Numbered from the stretch's first letter, positions 18,978 to 28,377 are shown. The stretch: DNA of 64,000 nt from RHKX01 sp963839535 (GCA_963839535.1 CAWIVF010000013.1:278267-342266); one strand, 5' to 3'. Notes: generated by a model from the letters alone, not told the origin. Program-made: numbers and translations.

Positions 18978-19745
18978 GTGGAAGCGACCCCGCCGTCCTC
19001 GCCGACCGCCGATCCGGGCCGCACGGCCGGCGGTGCCGCGATCGAGGCGCGCGGCCTCGGGATGCGCTTCGGCGATCGCGAGGCTTTGCGCGACGTCTCC
19101 TTCGCCGCCGCCTCGGGCGAGCTGCTGGCGATCATCGGCCCGAACGGCGCCGGCAAGACCACGCTGCTCTCGATCCTCGCGGGGATCCGCCGTCCCAATG
19201 CGGGCGAGGTGGTCCTGCCACGCGGCGAGGTCGGGTTCGTCCCCCAGCAGGCGGCGCTCTACCGGCGGCTGACGGTCGAGGAGAACCTGCGGCTCTTCGC
19301 CAGGCTCGAGCGCGTCCCCGACGTCGACGAGACGGTCGAGCTGATGCTCACCCAGACCGGCCTCGCCGAGCGCCGCGGCGACCAGGCCGGGACGCTCTCC
19401 GGCGGCAATCAGCAGCGGATCAACATCGCGATCGGCCTCCTCTCGAACCCCGCGGTGCTGCTGCTCGACGAGCCGTCGACCGGCCTCGACCCGCGCCAGC
19501 GCGCGCGCCTCTGGGAGTTCGTGCTCGACCTCGCCGGCCGTGGCACGACCGTGATCTTCTCGACCCACAACATCGCCGAGGCCGAGCGCTACGGGCAGCG
19601 CCTGCTCGTCCTCGCCGACGGCCGGCGGCTCTTCGACGGCACCGCCGCCGAGCTGCATACCGCCGCCCCCGCCTCGACCGCGCCGGGCGCGCCCTCCGAC
19701 TTCGAGTCGGCCTTCGTCCGCTACCTCGGCGAGCAGGGCCACTGA
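18978..19745 (+). CDS. ABC exporter ATP-binding protein
   Basis: 255 residues from the GTG at 18978. ABC ATPase with Walker A GPNGAGKTTLL, Q-loop VPQQAALYRRL, signature LSGGNQQR, Walker B VLLLDEPSTGLDP and switch His in FSTHNIAEAE. It belongs to the ABC-2 (drug/NatA-type) exporter group. The permease gene starts 3 bases after its stop, so they form one transporter. The start is uncertain; a GTG at 18945 is in frame too. Confidence 0.9.
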   Translation: MEATPPSSPTADPGRTAGGAAIEARGLGMRFGDREALRDVSFAAASGELLAIIGPNGAGKTTLLSILAGIRRPNAGEVVLPRGEVGFVPQQAALYRRLTVEENLRLFARLERVPDVDETVELMLTQTGLAERRGDQAGTLSGGNQQRINIAIGLLSNPAVLLLDEPSTGLDPRQRARLWEFVLDLAGRGTTVIFSTHNIAEAERYGQRLLVLADGRRLFDGTAAELHTAAPASTAPGAPSDFESAFVRYLGEQGH

Positions 19746-19748
19746 CCG

Positions 19749-21098
19749 ATGCGCTGGCTGCTGCTCAAGGACCTCCAGATCATGCGGCGCTCGCCGCTGC
19801 TGACGACGCTGCTCGTCGCCTACCCGATCGTGATCGCGGTGCTGATCGGCTTCGCGCTCAGCCGCGGGCCGGACACGCCGCGGGTCGCGTTCCTCAACGA
19901 GGTCCCGACCGACACGCCCTTCGACATCGGCGGCGAGCAGTTCGACATCGTCGGCGCCCGCAGCGAGCTCTGCTCGCGGATCGAGTGCGTCCGGGTCGAG
20001 AGCGAGGAGGAGGCCCGCGAGCTGGTCGAATCCGGCGACGTGCTCGGCGCCCTGATCCTGCCGGCGGACCTGATCGAGAAGCTCCAGTCCCTCGGCGGCC
20101 TGACTCCGCAGGAGCCCACGGTTCGGGTGCTCGTCAACGAGGAGGACCCGGTCAAGGGCGACCTCGTCGACGACCGGATCAGTGCGCTGCTCTCGGAGGC
20201 GAACCTGCGGATCTCCCAGAAGGTCTCCGAGGTCTCGGCCTCCTACCTGCAGATCCTGCTCGACGGCGGCGACTTCTCGTTCCTCGGCGACGGGCTGAAA
20301 GTCCTCGGCCTGCGCGAGTCGGAGGACATCCTGCGCCGGGTCCGCACCGAGATCCCGCCGGACAGCCCCGACCTCGACGACCTCGACGAGGTGATCCGCT
20401 TCAGCCACCTCGCGGCGGAGAACCTCGGCGTCGCCGACGACCTGCTCGGCTCGGTCAGCCAGCCGATCAAGGTGGACAAGGAGGTCGTCAGCGGGGACAC
20501 CCCGAGCCTCGACGCCTTCGCGATCTCGGTGGCGGCGACGATCACCCTGATGTTCGTCACGGTCCTGCTGGTCGCGGGCTCGCTGGCGCTGGAACGGGAG
20601 GAGAACGCCTTCGCCCGGCTCACCCGCGGGCTGATCTCGAAGTCGGCGCTGCTGTTCGAGAAGGTCCTGCTCGGCGTGGTCGTCGCGCTCGTCGTCACCA
20701 TGCTGATGCTGGCCGGGCTGTCGCTGTTCGTCTCCCTCGACTGGGGACGGTTCCCGCTCTGGATCCCGGCGATCATCGCCGGCGGGGCGGGGTTCGCCGC
20801 CTTCGGCGCGGCGATCGGCGGCGCCACCCGCGAGGTGCGCGCCGCCTCCCTGCTCGCCTTCATGGTCAGCCTGCCGATGGCGTTCCTCTCGCTGGTGCCG
20901 TCGGGGACCGTCGGCAAGACGCTCTACGACGTGATCGAGGTGGTCACCGCGCTCTTTCCGTTCGATCCGGCGCTGCGCGCGCTCACCGGCGCGCTCGAGT
21001 CGTCGGGGCCCTCGCTCTGGGTGGCGATCGCCCACCTCGCCGCGCTGGCGCTCGTCTACGGGGTCCTCGCCCGGTTGGCGGTCAGGCGCTTCGTGTGA
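19749..21098 (+). CDS. ABC-2 type permease
   Basis: 449 residues, intact. One N-terminal membrane helix (LTTLLVAYPIVIAVLIGFAL), a ~210-residue extracytoplasmic domain containing an ABC-2-type YhfE/NatB-like loop, then five C-terminal helices (ISVAATITLMFVTVLLVAGS, VVVALVVTMLMLAGLSLFV, IIAGGAGFAAFGAAIGG, LLAFMVSLPMAFLSLV, WVAIAHLAALALVYGVLARL). Partner of the upstream ATPase. Substrate unknown. Confidence 0.87.
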   Translation: MRWLLLKDLQIMRRSPLLTTLLVAYPIVIAVLIGFALSRGPDTPRVAFLNEVPTDTPFDIGGEQFDIVGARSELCSRIECVRVESEEEARELVESGDVLGALILPADLIEKLQSLGGLTPQEPTVRVLVNEEDPVKGDLVDDRISALLSEANLRISQKVSEVSASYLQILLDGGDFSFLGDGLKVLGLRESEDILRRVRTEIPPDSPDLDDLDEVIRFSHLAAENLGVADDLLGSVSQPIKVDKEVVSGDTPSLDAFAISVAATITLMFVTVLLVAGSLALEREENAFARLTRGLISKSALLFEKVLLGVVVALVVTMLMLAGLSLFVSLDWGRFPLWIPAIIAGGAGFAAFGAAIGGATREVRAASLLAFMVSLPMAFLSLVPSGTVGKTLYDVIEVVTALFPFDPALRALTGALESSGPSLWVAIAHLAALALVYGVLARLAVRRFV

Positions 21099-21161
21099 CC
21101 GCTTGGGCCGCTAGGTTCGCCCGCGTTCGTACATAGACACTGGAATAGAACTGGAGGCTCC

Positions 21162-21581
21162 ATGAGGATCACGAGATTGAGGATCGGCGCGCTGCTGGTC
21201 GCCGTGCTGGCGCTGGGACTGTTCGCCGGCTGCGGCGATGACGAGGCCGACGGCGATGCCACGCCGGAGGAAGTCGTCGCCGCCTTCTACGCGGCCACCG
21301 GCGATGCCGACGCCGAGGCGATGTGCGCGCTGATCACCGAGGAGGCCGCCCAGGCCGCCGCCGACGATGAGAACGCCGACTCCTGCGAGGAGGGCGTCCA
21401 GGCGTCGATCGACGCCGGCGACAACACTGCTGTCTCGGACCTCGCCGACGAGATCGAGGTCGGGGAGGCGACGATCGAAGGCGAGACGGCGACGGTTCCG
21501 ATCTCGGTCGCCTCGCTGGAGCAGGAGGACGAGGTCACCCTGGTCCAGGAGGACGGGGAGTGGAAGCTCGACCTGGGTTGA
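21162..21581 (+). CDS. small secreted lipoprotein
   Basis: 139 residues. Lipoprotein signal with lipobox LFAGC (Cys ~27), followed by an acidic mature domain: EEVVAAFYAATGDADAEAMC, a Cys-pair region, and VTLVQEDGEWKLDLG at the end, the pattern of nuclear-transport-factor-2-like DUF4878-type lipoproteins. GGAGG lies 6 bases before the ATG. It follows the ABC pair by 63 bases but has its own SD and probably its own promoter. Function unknown. Confidence 0.75.
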   Translation: MRITRLRIGALLVAVLALGLFAGCGDDEADGDATPEEVVAAFYAATGDADAEAMCALITEEAAQAAADDENADSCEEGVQASIDAGDNTAVSDLADEIEVGEATIEGETATVPISVASLEQEDEVTLVQEDGEWKLDLG

Positions 21582-21616
21582 GCCGAAGCCGCGCTGAGTA
21601 ACTGACCCCAGAACGC

Positions 21617-21644
21617 GAGACGCCCGCCGGGGGGCGGGCGTCTC
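21617..21644. terminator. bidirectional terminator hairpin
   Basis: GAGACGCCCGCC and GGCGGGCGTCTC form a perfect 12-bp stem around a GGGG loop, followed by GTTGTC. It lies between the converging lipoprotein and Cys-repeat genes. Confidence 0.8.
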
Positions 21645-21695
21645 GTTGTCATACCCCAGCGAGAAAGGGGGTAGACGATCTGGAACCCGGAGGGG

Positions 21696-22232
21696 TCAGA
21701 CCTCCTCGGTCGGCTCCTCCTCGTCGTCTGCGGCCTTCACCTTGCCGGAGACGCACTTGCCGAGGGCGTTGCGCTTGCCCTTGGTTCCGTAGGTGTCCTT
21801 GAACGCGTCGGGATCCTCCGCGCGCTCCGCCTTGCACTCCTGCGCGGCGTTGTCGAACTCCTCGACGTCCTCGCTGTTCTCAGCCCTCACCTTGCTGGAA
21901 ACGCACTTGCCGTAGGCATTGCTCGAGTACTCGTCGGCGCCGTAGGTCGTCTGGAAGCCCACCGGATCGGCGGCCTGCTCCGCCTTGCACTCCTGCGCGG
22001 CGTTCTTCAGCTCGTCCTGCGACTCGGGGGTCTCGCCCTTGATGCAGTCGCGCATCGCGTGGTCGCCGTAGAGCGACCTGAAGGCGGCCTTGTCGGCCTT
22101 CTTCTCAGCGTGGCACTGCTTCGCGGCGAGGTCGCGCGCCTGGCTCGGGTGCTCCGGCTTCGCCGTGGCGACGGATGCCGAAAGCAGCACGGTGCTCAGC
22201 GCAGCGGCGGAAATCATGGACATTCTCTTCAA
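21696..22232 (-). CDS. secreted Cys-repeat protein
   Basis: 178 residues with TTG start at 22232, set by AGGAGG 9 bases upstream. A signal peptide ends at SVATA-KPEHP. The mature part is three imperfect tandem repeats of ~45-50 residues, each with a helix bearing QECKAE or QCHAEK, an aromatic YGxxxxxNA-like turn and GKCVSxKV or RDCIKGE, so each repeat offers two Cys that could pair. The tail is acidic (DDEEEPTEEV). I recognise no named domain; similar secreted Cys-pair repeats occur in Solirubrobacterales. Intact. Confidence 0.7.
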   Translation of the reverse strand: MKRMSMISAAALSTVLLSASVATAKPEHPSQARDLAAKQCHAEKKADKAAFRSLYGDHAMRDCIKGETPESQDELKNAAQECKAEQAADPVGFQTTYGADEYSSNAYGKCVSSKVRAENSEDVEEFDNAAQECKAERAEDPDAFKDTYGTKGKRNALGKCVSGKVKAADDEEEPTEEV

Positions 22233-22308
22233 CGTGGTTTACCTCCTGATGCCGCACGGAATGCGGCTTTGAGTTCAACTGGAGGCACAACGGCGGGGGC
22301 CGCGTTTG

Positions 22309-23813
22309 TCAGGCCCTACTTGCCGGAAGCCGCGGCAGCGTGCCGGCCGCCTGGCCGGGGTCCGCCGGGACGGGCGGCACGGCCGGAGCCGGAGCCGGCG
22401 CGGGAGGCGTGACCGGCGCCGCGGTCCCCGCGTCGGAGGAGTTGCCGCTGCCGGCGCTCGAGGCGGCCGAGCCGGTCGAGGAGCCGCCCGCGTTCGAGCC
22501 ACGAGCCGTTCGCCGAGCCGGCCGCGGACGCGTCGGCGCCCGGGGCCTCGCCGCTGGCGCCGGGGGTGCCGTCCTCCTGACCGGGCGTCTCTCCGGGGAC
22601 GGCCGGGCGTTGCTCCCGACTGGCCCGGCGTGCTGCCGGACTGGCCGGGGGTGCTGCCGTTCCTGCCGGGTGCGTCGCCGCTCTTGCCCGGGTGCGCTCC
22701 CGCGCCGGGACCATTGGCCCCGGCGGCGGCCCCGCCCTCCTGACCGACGGTCTCGATGCCGGCCGCGACCTCGTTCGTGACGACCGGGCGAAGTCTCGGT
22801 CCGCCTGCCCGAGGCCGTCCGCCCGGGGAGTCCCCGCCACCGTTGAAGGGGTTGGGCAGATCGATCGCGCCGCCCATGTCCGCGGCGCCGGCGGCGACCA
22901 CGACCGCAGCGGCGAGGCTCGCGCCCTTGATCGCGGCGGAGCCGGCGAGGCCGCCGCCCACGAGCCCGGCCCCCGCAGACCCGGCCCCGGCCGCCCCTGC
23001 GGCTGCAGCCGATCCCTTGGCGCCCACGCCGAGCAGGCCGCCGAGGATCCCGGTGGCGGCGAGGGCGGGGAGGGGCGGGCAGAGCATCGCCAGGTCGGCG
23101 CGGCGCTGTTCGATCGAGGCCGCGAAGCCGCGGCATCCGTCGCAGTCCTCGAGATGCGCCTTGAGCTTGCGTGCCCTCAGCGACCGGCCGTCGTGGTCGG
23201 AGAGGGCCTGGCGGACCGACTCACACTCCATCTCGCGACCCTCCTCGAGCGTGCGCAGGGCGACGCGGCCCTCGTAGACCGCCTGCCGCGCGGCCGCCTC
23301 GGAGCTGGAGAGCGCCAGGCCGATCTCCTCGTAGGAGAGGCCGCTGAGCTCGCGCATCACGATCGCGGCGGACTGGCGCTCCGGCAGCGAGCTCAGGTCG
23401 TCGACCAGCTGCCGCAGCCGGTCGCGCTCGTCGTGCTGGGACTCGGCCGACGGGGCCGCCGGGCCGCTGTCGGGCTGAAGCTCCGCCGTGGGCCGGCGCG
23501 TCCGCAGCAGCGAGATCGACTCGTTGTGGGCCACCCGGAAGAGCCAGGGCCGCAGCGCGATCTCGCGCTTCTCGCCCGGGAGCGATCGCAGGGCCGCGGC
23601 CATCGTCGCCTGCAGGGCGTCCTCGGCGTCCTCGCGGCTGCGCAGGATCGAGAAGCAGTAGCGGTAGAGCTCCTGATGGTGGCGCTTGTAGATCCGCTCG
23701 AAGGCGCGCCGCCGCTTCCTCGGGACGCTCGAGGAGAGCTCGCTGCGATCGTGGCGGTCGACCCGGGAGCCGATCACCGGCAGCGACGCAATGGTCCGGC
23801 CGGGGGAAGCCAT
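22309..23813 (-). CDS. ECF sigma factor with fused zinc-finger/membrane-like tail
   Basis: About 500 residues. Sigma-70 region 2 (FERIYKRHHQELYRYCFSIL, REDAEDALQATMAAA) and region 4 (LPERQSAAIVMRELSGLSYE, EIGLALSSSEAAARQAVYEG) in the first ~180 residues. Then a zinc-finger anti-sigma motif HLEDCDGC, a Gly/Ala-rich hydrophobic segment, and a long low-complexity Gly/Pro/Ser tail containing tandem STPGQSG repeats. The sigma factor thus carries its own anti-sigma-like and possible membrane part on one chain. Net insertions near 22,620 and 22,505 shift the frame in the tail. Confidence 0.82.
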
Positions 23814-23960
23814 CGCGGCCCATTATCGGCCTCCGCGCCGATCGCGTCCCGCTCCCGCGGCGGGCATCCCTCCCTGGTCAGGTTCATGTCCTTGCAACGG
23901 ATCGGGCCGCCGTTTGTCAGGCGCCGGGCCGGAGGCGAGCGCCCTCCTAGACTGCGGGGC

Positions 23961-24935
23961 ATGGCCTTTCCCGCGACCAGGATGCGCCGCCTGCGCCGGA
24001 CCGGAGTGCTCCGCGGGCTCACCCGCGAGACCGAGCTGACCCCCGCGCACCTGATCCAGCCGCTCTTCGTGACGGCGGGGAGCGACGTGCGCACCGAGGT
24101 CGAGTCGATGCCCGGCGTCAGCCGGCTCTCGATCTCCGAGCTGGTCGAGGAGGCGGGCGCGGTGCATGCCGCCGGCGTCGACTCGGTGCTGCTCTTCGGC
24201 ATCCCCGCCGACAAGGACGAGGTCGGCTCGGGCGCCTACGACGACGAGGGCATCGTCCAGCTCGCGATCCGGGCGCTGAAGGAGGCCCACCCCGACCTGG
24301 TCGTGATCGCCGACACCTGCATGTGCGAGTACACCTCCCACGGCCATTGCGGCTACCTCGGGCCGGACGGGGAGGTCGACAACGACCTCTCGATCGAGCT
24401 GCTCGCCAAGACCGCGCTGAGCCAGGCCCAGGCCGGCGCCGACGCGATCGCGCCCTCGGACATGATGGACGGGCGGATCGCCGCGATCCGGGCGCAGCTC
24501 GACGGCGAGGGTCATTCGAATGTGCCGATCATCAGTTACTCCGCCAAGTACGCGTCCGCGTTCTACGGGCCGTTCCGCGACGCCGCCGGCTCGACGCCGC
24601 AGGAGGGCGACCGCCGCGGGTACCAGATGGATCCGGCCAACGTGCTCGAGGCGATCCGCGAGTCGCAGATCGACCTCGACGAGGGCGCCGACATGCTGAT
24701 GGTCAAGCCCGCGCTGCCCTACCTCGACGTGATCCGCCGGGTCAAGGACGCAACCGGCGCGCCGCTCGCCGCCTACCATGTCTCGGGCGAGTACTCGATG
24801 CTGAAGGCCGCCGCTCAGAACGGATGGCTGGACGAGCGCGCCGCAGCGCTCGAGGCACTCACTTCGATCCGCCGCGCGGGAGCCGACGCGATCATCACCT
24901 ACTACGCCAAGGACGCTGCCGGATGGCTGAGCTGA
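23961..24935 (+). CDS. hemB: porphobilinogen synthase (delta-aminolevulinate dehydratase)
   Basis: 324 residues, intact. Condenses two 5-aminolevulinate molecules to porphobilinogen, second common step of tetrapyrrole synthesis. The zinc cysteine cluster DTCMCEYTSHGHCG is complete, and the two Schiff-base lysines are in SYSAKYASAFYGPF and LMVKPALPYLD. Its stop lies inside the next gene (13-base overlap), so it is translationally coupled to the siroheme-decarboxylase-like gene and then hemL. Confidence 0.97.
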   Translation: MAFPATRMRRLRRTGVLRGLTRETELTPAHLIQPLFVTAGSDVRTEVESMPGVSRLSISELVEEAGAVHAAGVDSVLLFGIPADKDEVGSGAYDDEGIVQLAIRALKEAHPDLVVIADTCMCEYTSHGHCGYLGPDGEVDNDLSIELLAKTALSQAQAGADAIAPSDMMDGRIAAIRAQLDGEGHSNVPIISYSAKYASAFYGPFRDAAGSTPQEGDRRGYQMDPANVLEAIRESQIDLDEGADMLMVKPALPYLDVIRRVKDATGAPLAAYHVSGEYSMLKAAAQNGWLDERAAALEALTSIRRAGADAIITYYAKDAAGWLS

Positions 24936-26116
24936 CCGAGACCGAGATCGAGACCGACGAGGCCGCCAAGCCGAAGGTGAACCCGCGGGCGATCCCGAAG
25001 CTGCGCTCGCGCAAGGGCGGCGCCGCGATCCCGCTCGACGACGTCGACAAGCGGATCATGAACCTGATGCAGTCGAGCTTCCCGCTCGCCGCCGAGCCGT
25101 TCGCGCTCCTCGCGACCGAGGCGGGCCTCGACCTCGACGACTTCAAGACGCGCACCCAGCGCCTGATCGACGGCCGGATCATCCGCGAGATCACGCCGAT
25201 CTTCGACACCCGGACGCTCGGCTACTCCTCGATGCTCGTCGCCGCCAAGGTCGACCCCGACAACCCCCACCGCGCCGCCAAGATCATCAACTCGCACCCG
25301 GGCGTCTCGCACAACTACCTGCGCGACCACGAGTTCAACCTCTGGTTCACGATCGCCACGCCGCCCGACTCCGTGCTCGGCCTGGAGGGGACGCTGAAGG
25401 TCCTGCAGGAGCTGACCGGCGCCGAGTCGATCCGCCAGCTGCCGACCCTGACCATGTTCAAGATCAACATGAACCTGGAGATGGAGAAGGGCACCGAGGC
25501 CCTCGCCGCAAAGGTCGAGGCGGTCCCGCCCCGCGAGCTCGAGCCGCAGCCCTACGACGAGACCGACGTCGCCGTGATCCGCGCGCTCCAGGGCCCGATG
25601 GCCGTCGTCGACCGCCCCTACGACGAGGCCGCCGCCGAGGTTGGGATGAGCACCGAGGAGCTGCTCGCTCACCTCGAGGAGATGGTCGAGCGCAAGATCC
25701 TCCGCCGCGTCGCCGCGATCCTCTTCCACCGCCGCGCCGGCTTCTCCGCCAACGGCATGGGCGTCTGGAAGGTCGACCCCACCGACGTCGCCGACACCGG
25801 CGGCCGGATGGCCGCGGTCCGCGGCATCTCCCACTGCTACGAGCGCCCGACCTACGAGGACTGGCCCTACTCCGTCTTCACGATGGCCCACGGCCGCTCG
25901 AAGGAGGAGTGCGACGCGGTGCTGCAGTCGATCGCCGACGAGCACGGCCTCCACGGCGACGATCGCGCCGTCCTCTACAGCTCGACCGAGTTCAAGAAGA
26001 TCCGCCTGCGCTACTTCACCCCCGACTACGAGGCCTGGGAGCGCGAGCACGCGCCGGAGGCCTATGAGGCCGCGGCCGTCAACGGCGACGGGCGAGGCGC
26101 AGCCGCCGGGGCGTGA
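24923..26116 (+). CDS. siroheme-decarboxylase-like (AhbAB) fused Lrp/AsnC-fold protein
   Basis: 397 residues, intact. Two tandem copies of the Lrp/AsnC fold: copy 1 DDVDKRIMNLMQSSFPL... HPGVSHNYLRDHEFNLWFTI, copy 2 ETDVAVIRALQGPMAVVDRP... VRGISHCYERPTYEDWPYSV, FTMAHGRS. The SHCYxRP...WPY...MxHG pattern is that of AhbA/AhbB and NirDLGH proteins, which decarboxylate siroheme to 12,18-didecarboxysiroheme; in those the two subunits are separate, here they are fused. It may be an enzyme or a heme-sensing regulator. Overlaps hemB by 13 bases and hemL by 4. Confidence 0.85.
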   Translation: MAELTETEIETDEAAKPKVNPRAIPKLRSRKGGAAIPLDDVDKRIMNLMQSSFPLAAEPFALLATEAGLDLDDFKTRTQRLIDGRIIREITPIFDTRTLGYSSMLVAAKVDPDNPHRAAKIINSHPGVSHNYLRDHEFNLWFTIATPPDSVLGLEGTLKVLQELTGAESIRQLPTLTMFKINMNLEMEKGTEALAAKVEAVPPRELEPQPYDETDVAVIRALQGPMAVVDRPYDEAAAEVGMSTEELLAHLEEMVERKILRRVAAILFHRRAGFSANGMGVWKVDPTDVADTGGRMAAVRGISHCYERPTYEDWPYSVFTMAHGRSKEECDAVLQSIADEHGLHGDDRAVLYSSTEFKKIRLRYFTPDYEAWEREHAPEAYEAAAVNGDGRGAAAGA

Positions 26117-27402
26117 ACGACGAGCGCTCCGCGCAGCTCTACGAGCGCGCGCTGAAGCTGATGCCGGGCGGGGTGAACTCGCCGGTGCGGGCGATGGGCT
26201 CGATCGGCCGCGACCCGATCTTCGTCGAGCGCGCCTCCGGCTGCGAGATCACCGACGCCGACGGCAACACCTACGTCGACTGGGTCCTCTCCTGGGGACC
26301 GCTGATCCTCGGCCACGCCAACCCGGCGGTGATCGAGGCCGTCGTCGCCGCCGCGGCGAAGGGGACCTCCTACGGCGCCGCGACCGAGGGCGAGGTGCTG
26401 CTGGCCGAGCGCGTCTGCGAGCGCTTCGACTCAGTCGAGATGATGCGCATGGTCAGCTCTGGGACCGAGGCGTCGATGAGCGCGATCCGCCTCGCCCGCG
26501 CCGCCACCGGCCGCGAGCGGCTGATCAAGTTCTCCGGCGCCTACCACGGCCACGTCGACGGGCTCCTGGCCGAAGCCGGCTCCGGCCTCGCGACGCAGGG
26601 CCTGCCCGCGAGCCCCGGGGTGCCGCTGTCGGCGGCCGAGGCGACCGCGATCGTCCCCTGGAACGACCCGGTCGCGGTCGAGCAGGCGGTCGACATGTAC
26701 ACGCCCGCGGCGATCCTCTGCGAGCCGATCCCGGCGAACATGGGGCTGATCCCGCCGCGCGAGGGGTTCCTCGATCACCTGCGCGAGCTCGCCGACCGCT
26801 CCGGGGCCCTGCTGATCTGCGACGAGGTGATCAGCGGCTTCCGCGTCGCTCCCGGCGGCGCGCAGGAGCTCGAGGGCGTCCGCGCCGACCTGACGGTGAT
26901 GGGCAAGGTCATCGGCGGCGGCCTGCCGGCCGCGGCCTACGGCGGTTCGCGCGAGCTGATGGAGCGCGTCGCTCCCGCCGGCGACGTCTACCAGGCGGGG
27001 ACGCTCTCGGGCAACCCGCTCGCGGTCGCCGCCGGGCTCGCCACGCTCGATGGCCTCGACACCGCCGCCTACGCCCGGCTCGGCGAGCTCACCGACCGCC
27101 TGGCGACCGGGCTGACCGAGGCGATCGCCGCCGCCTCCGGCGATGAGCCGCGCGCCTGCGTGGCCACCCGGCCGGGACTGCTGACCCTGTTCATGGCGCC
27201 GCAGCCGCCGCACGACTTCGACTCCGCCAAGGCCTGCGACACCGACGCCTACGCCCGCTTCTGCCGGGCGATGCTGGAGCGCGGCTTCTACCCGCCGCCC
27301 TCCCAGTTCGAGGCCTGGTTCGTCTCGACCGCTCACGACGACGCCGCGATCGACCGCACCTGCGAAGCGGCGGCCGAGTCCCTCCGCGAAGCGCTCGCCT
27401 AG
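26113..27402 (+). CDS. hemL: glutamate-1-semialdehyde 2,1-aminomutase
   Basis: 429 residues, intact, GTG start overlapping the previous TGA (GTGA). PLP-dependent class III aminotransferase making 5-aminolevulinate from glutamate-1-semialdehyde (C5 pathway). MPGGVNSPVRAM, SSGTEASMSAIRLAR, YHGHVDGLL, LICDEVISGFR and the PLP lysine in MGKVIGGGLP are all present. Its product feeds HemB, encoded two genes upstream. Confidence 0.97.
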   Translation: MNDERSAQLYERALKLMPGGVNSPVRAMGSIGRDPIFVERASGCEITDADGNTYVDWVLSWGPLILGHANPAVIEAVVAAAAKGTSYGAATEGEVLLAERVCERFDSVEMMRMVSSGTEASMSAIRLARAATGRERLIKFSGAYHGHVDGLLAEAGSGLATQGLPASPGVPLSAAEATAIVPWNDPVAVEQAVDMYTPAAILCEPIPANMGLIPPREGFLDHLRELADRSGALLICDEVISGFRVAPGGAQELEGVRADLTVMGKVIGGGLPAAAYGGSRELMERVAPAGDVYQAGTLSGNPLAVAAGLATLDGLDTAAYARLGELTDRLATGLTEAIAAASGDEPRACVATRPGLLTLFMAPQPPHDFDSAKACDTDAYARFCRAMLERGFYPPPSQFEAWFVSTAHDDAAIDRTCEAAAESLREALA

Positions 27403-27420
27403 GTCCAGCCCCGAACGAGA

Positions 27421-27444
27421 GCGGGCGGCCCGAGGGCCGCCCGC
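27421..27444. terminator. bidirectional terminator hairpin
   Basis: GCGGGCGGCC, CGAG, GGCCGCCCGC: perfect 10-bp stem with a four-base loop, 18 bases after hemL and 25 bases from the end of the converging ferritin-like gene. A TCTTGTT stretch follows on the + strand. Confidence 0.78.
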
Positions 27445-27469
27445 ATCCCGGCTCTTGTTCGGCTAGTCC

Positions 27470-28195
27470 CTAGCCGACGATGAAGCCGGTCGCCTTGACC
27501 CGCTTCAGAATCTCCTTGGCAGGCAGCGGCGTGTCGAACGGACCGTCCGGAGCGATGCCCTTCTTATCGCCCTTGAGGAGCAGGCCGATCACGCTGGCAT
27601 GGCGGGCCTCGATCGTCGCGATCGTGGAGGCAGCGGTCAGGGTGCCGGGGTCCTTGACGTTGGCCACCTGGCCGAGGTAGGCGTGGACGCCCGTGTTCTC
27701 GAGCGCGAACGACGTCTCCAGGAACTGCATCCTGTCAGACGTCGTCTTCCCGAAGTCGAACTTCGGCTTCGCGACGGCCTTCTTGCCGAGGGCCGCCTTG
27801 AGGAACTCGACGTGCGCCTTCTCGTCGCGGAACGTGATGTCGAGGAACACCTGCTCGTCGCCCTTGACGAACGACTTCTTCCGGTCGTTCTCCTTCGCCT
27901 CCTTGTAGAACTCGGCCTCGAGGTACTCGAGCGTCAGCGCGAAGTTGAGGATGCCGATGTCACCCTTGCCGAAGCTCTCCGGGGGCCGACCGCCGCCGGC
28001 GGCCATCGCGGCCCCGGGGACGAGCGCGCCGAGCAGGGCTCCGCCGCCCAGCACGGCGCCGCCTGCAACGCCTGCTTTCTTGAAGAAGTCGAGTCGGGTG
28101 TCGCCTCCCTGGTCGAGTGCTGCGGACGCCTCATGTGCTGTCTCTCGGATCGCGCCGTCGGCGTCGATCTCGTCGAGGTTCAGATGGGAACTCAT
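27470..28195 (-). CDS. ferritin-like (Ferritin_2) exported protein
   Basis: 241 residues, intact. An N-terminal acidic stretch is followed by TRLDFFKKAGVAGGAVLGGG, a hydrophobic leader resembling Tat signals but with only one Arg, and AMAAGGG. The mature part is a four-helix Ferritin_2/DUF4439-like bundle: ILNFALTLEYLEAEFYKEA, FRDEKAHVEFLKAALG, LETSFALENTGVHAYLGQV, IATIEARHASVIGLLL, with Glu and His positions that could form a di-iron site. Same family as the two genes after tatA. Role in iron storage or redox is inferred only from fold. Confidence 0.85.
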   Translation of the reverse strand: MSSHLNLDEIDADGAIRETAHEASAALDQGGDTRLDFFKKAGVAGGAVLGGGALLGALVPGAAMAAGGGRPPESFGKGDIGILNFALTLEYLEAEFYKEAKENDRKKSFVKGDEQVFLDITFRDEKAHVEFLKAALGKKAVAKPKFDFGKTTSDRMQFLETSFALENTGVHAYLGQVANVKDPGTLTAASTIATIEARHASVIGLLLKGDKKGIAPDGPFDTPLPAKEILKRVKATGFIVG

Positions 28196-28377
28196 ACCCT
28201 GCCTCCTGTGGCTGGATGGGGCCGGGCCACGAATCCGTGGACCGGTGCACTGCCCCGCCTACGCCTGCGGGGAGACGCCCGGATCACGCCTCGCCGCGAT
28301 CTTCGCCAGATCTTTAGGGAGCGTTTGTGATCCGCCCTGCCCGCCCTGCCCGTAGTCCCAGGTGGAGGAGGTACCGA

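Noticed and set aside
18621..21035. Long antisense open frame across the ABC transporter
   Set aside because: High GC keeps antisense frames open; the + strand encodes clear ABC ATPase and permease motifs and the antisense protein is Arg/Asp/Leu-biased.
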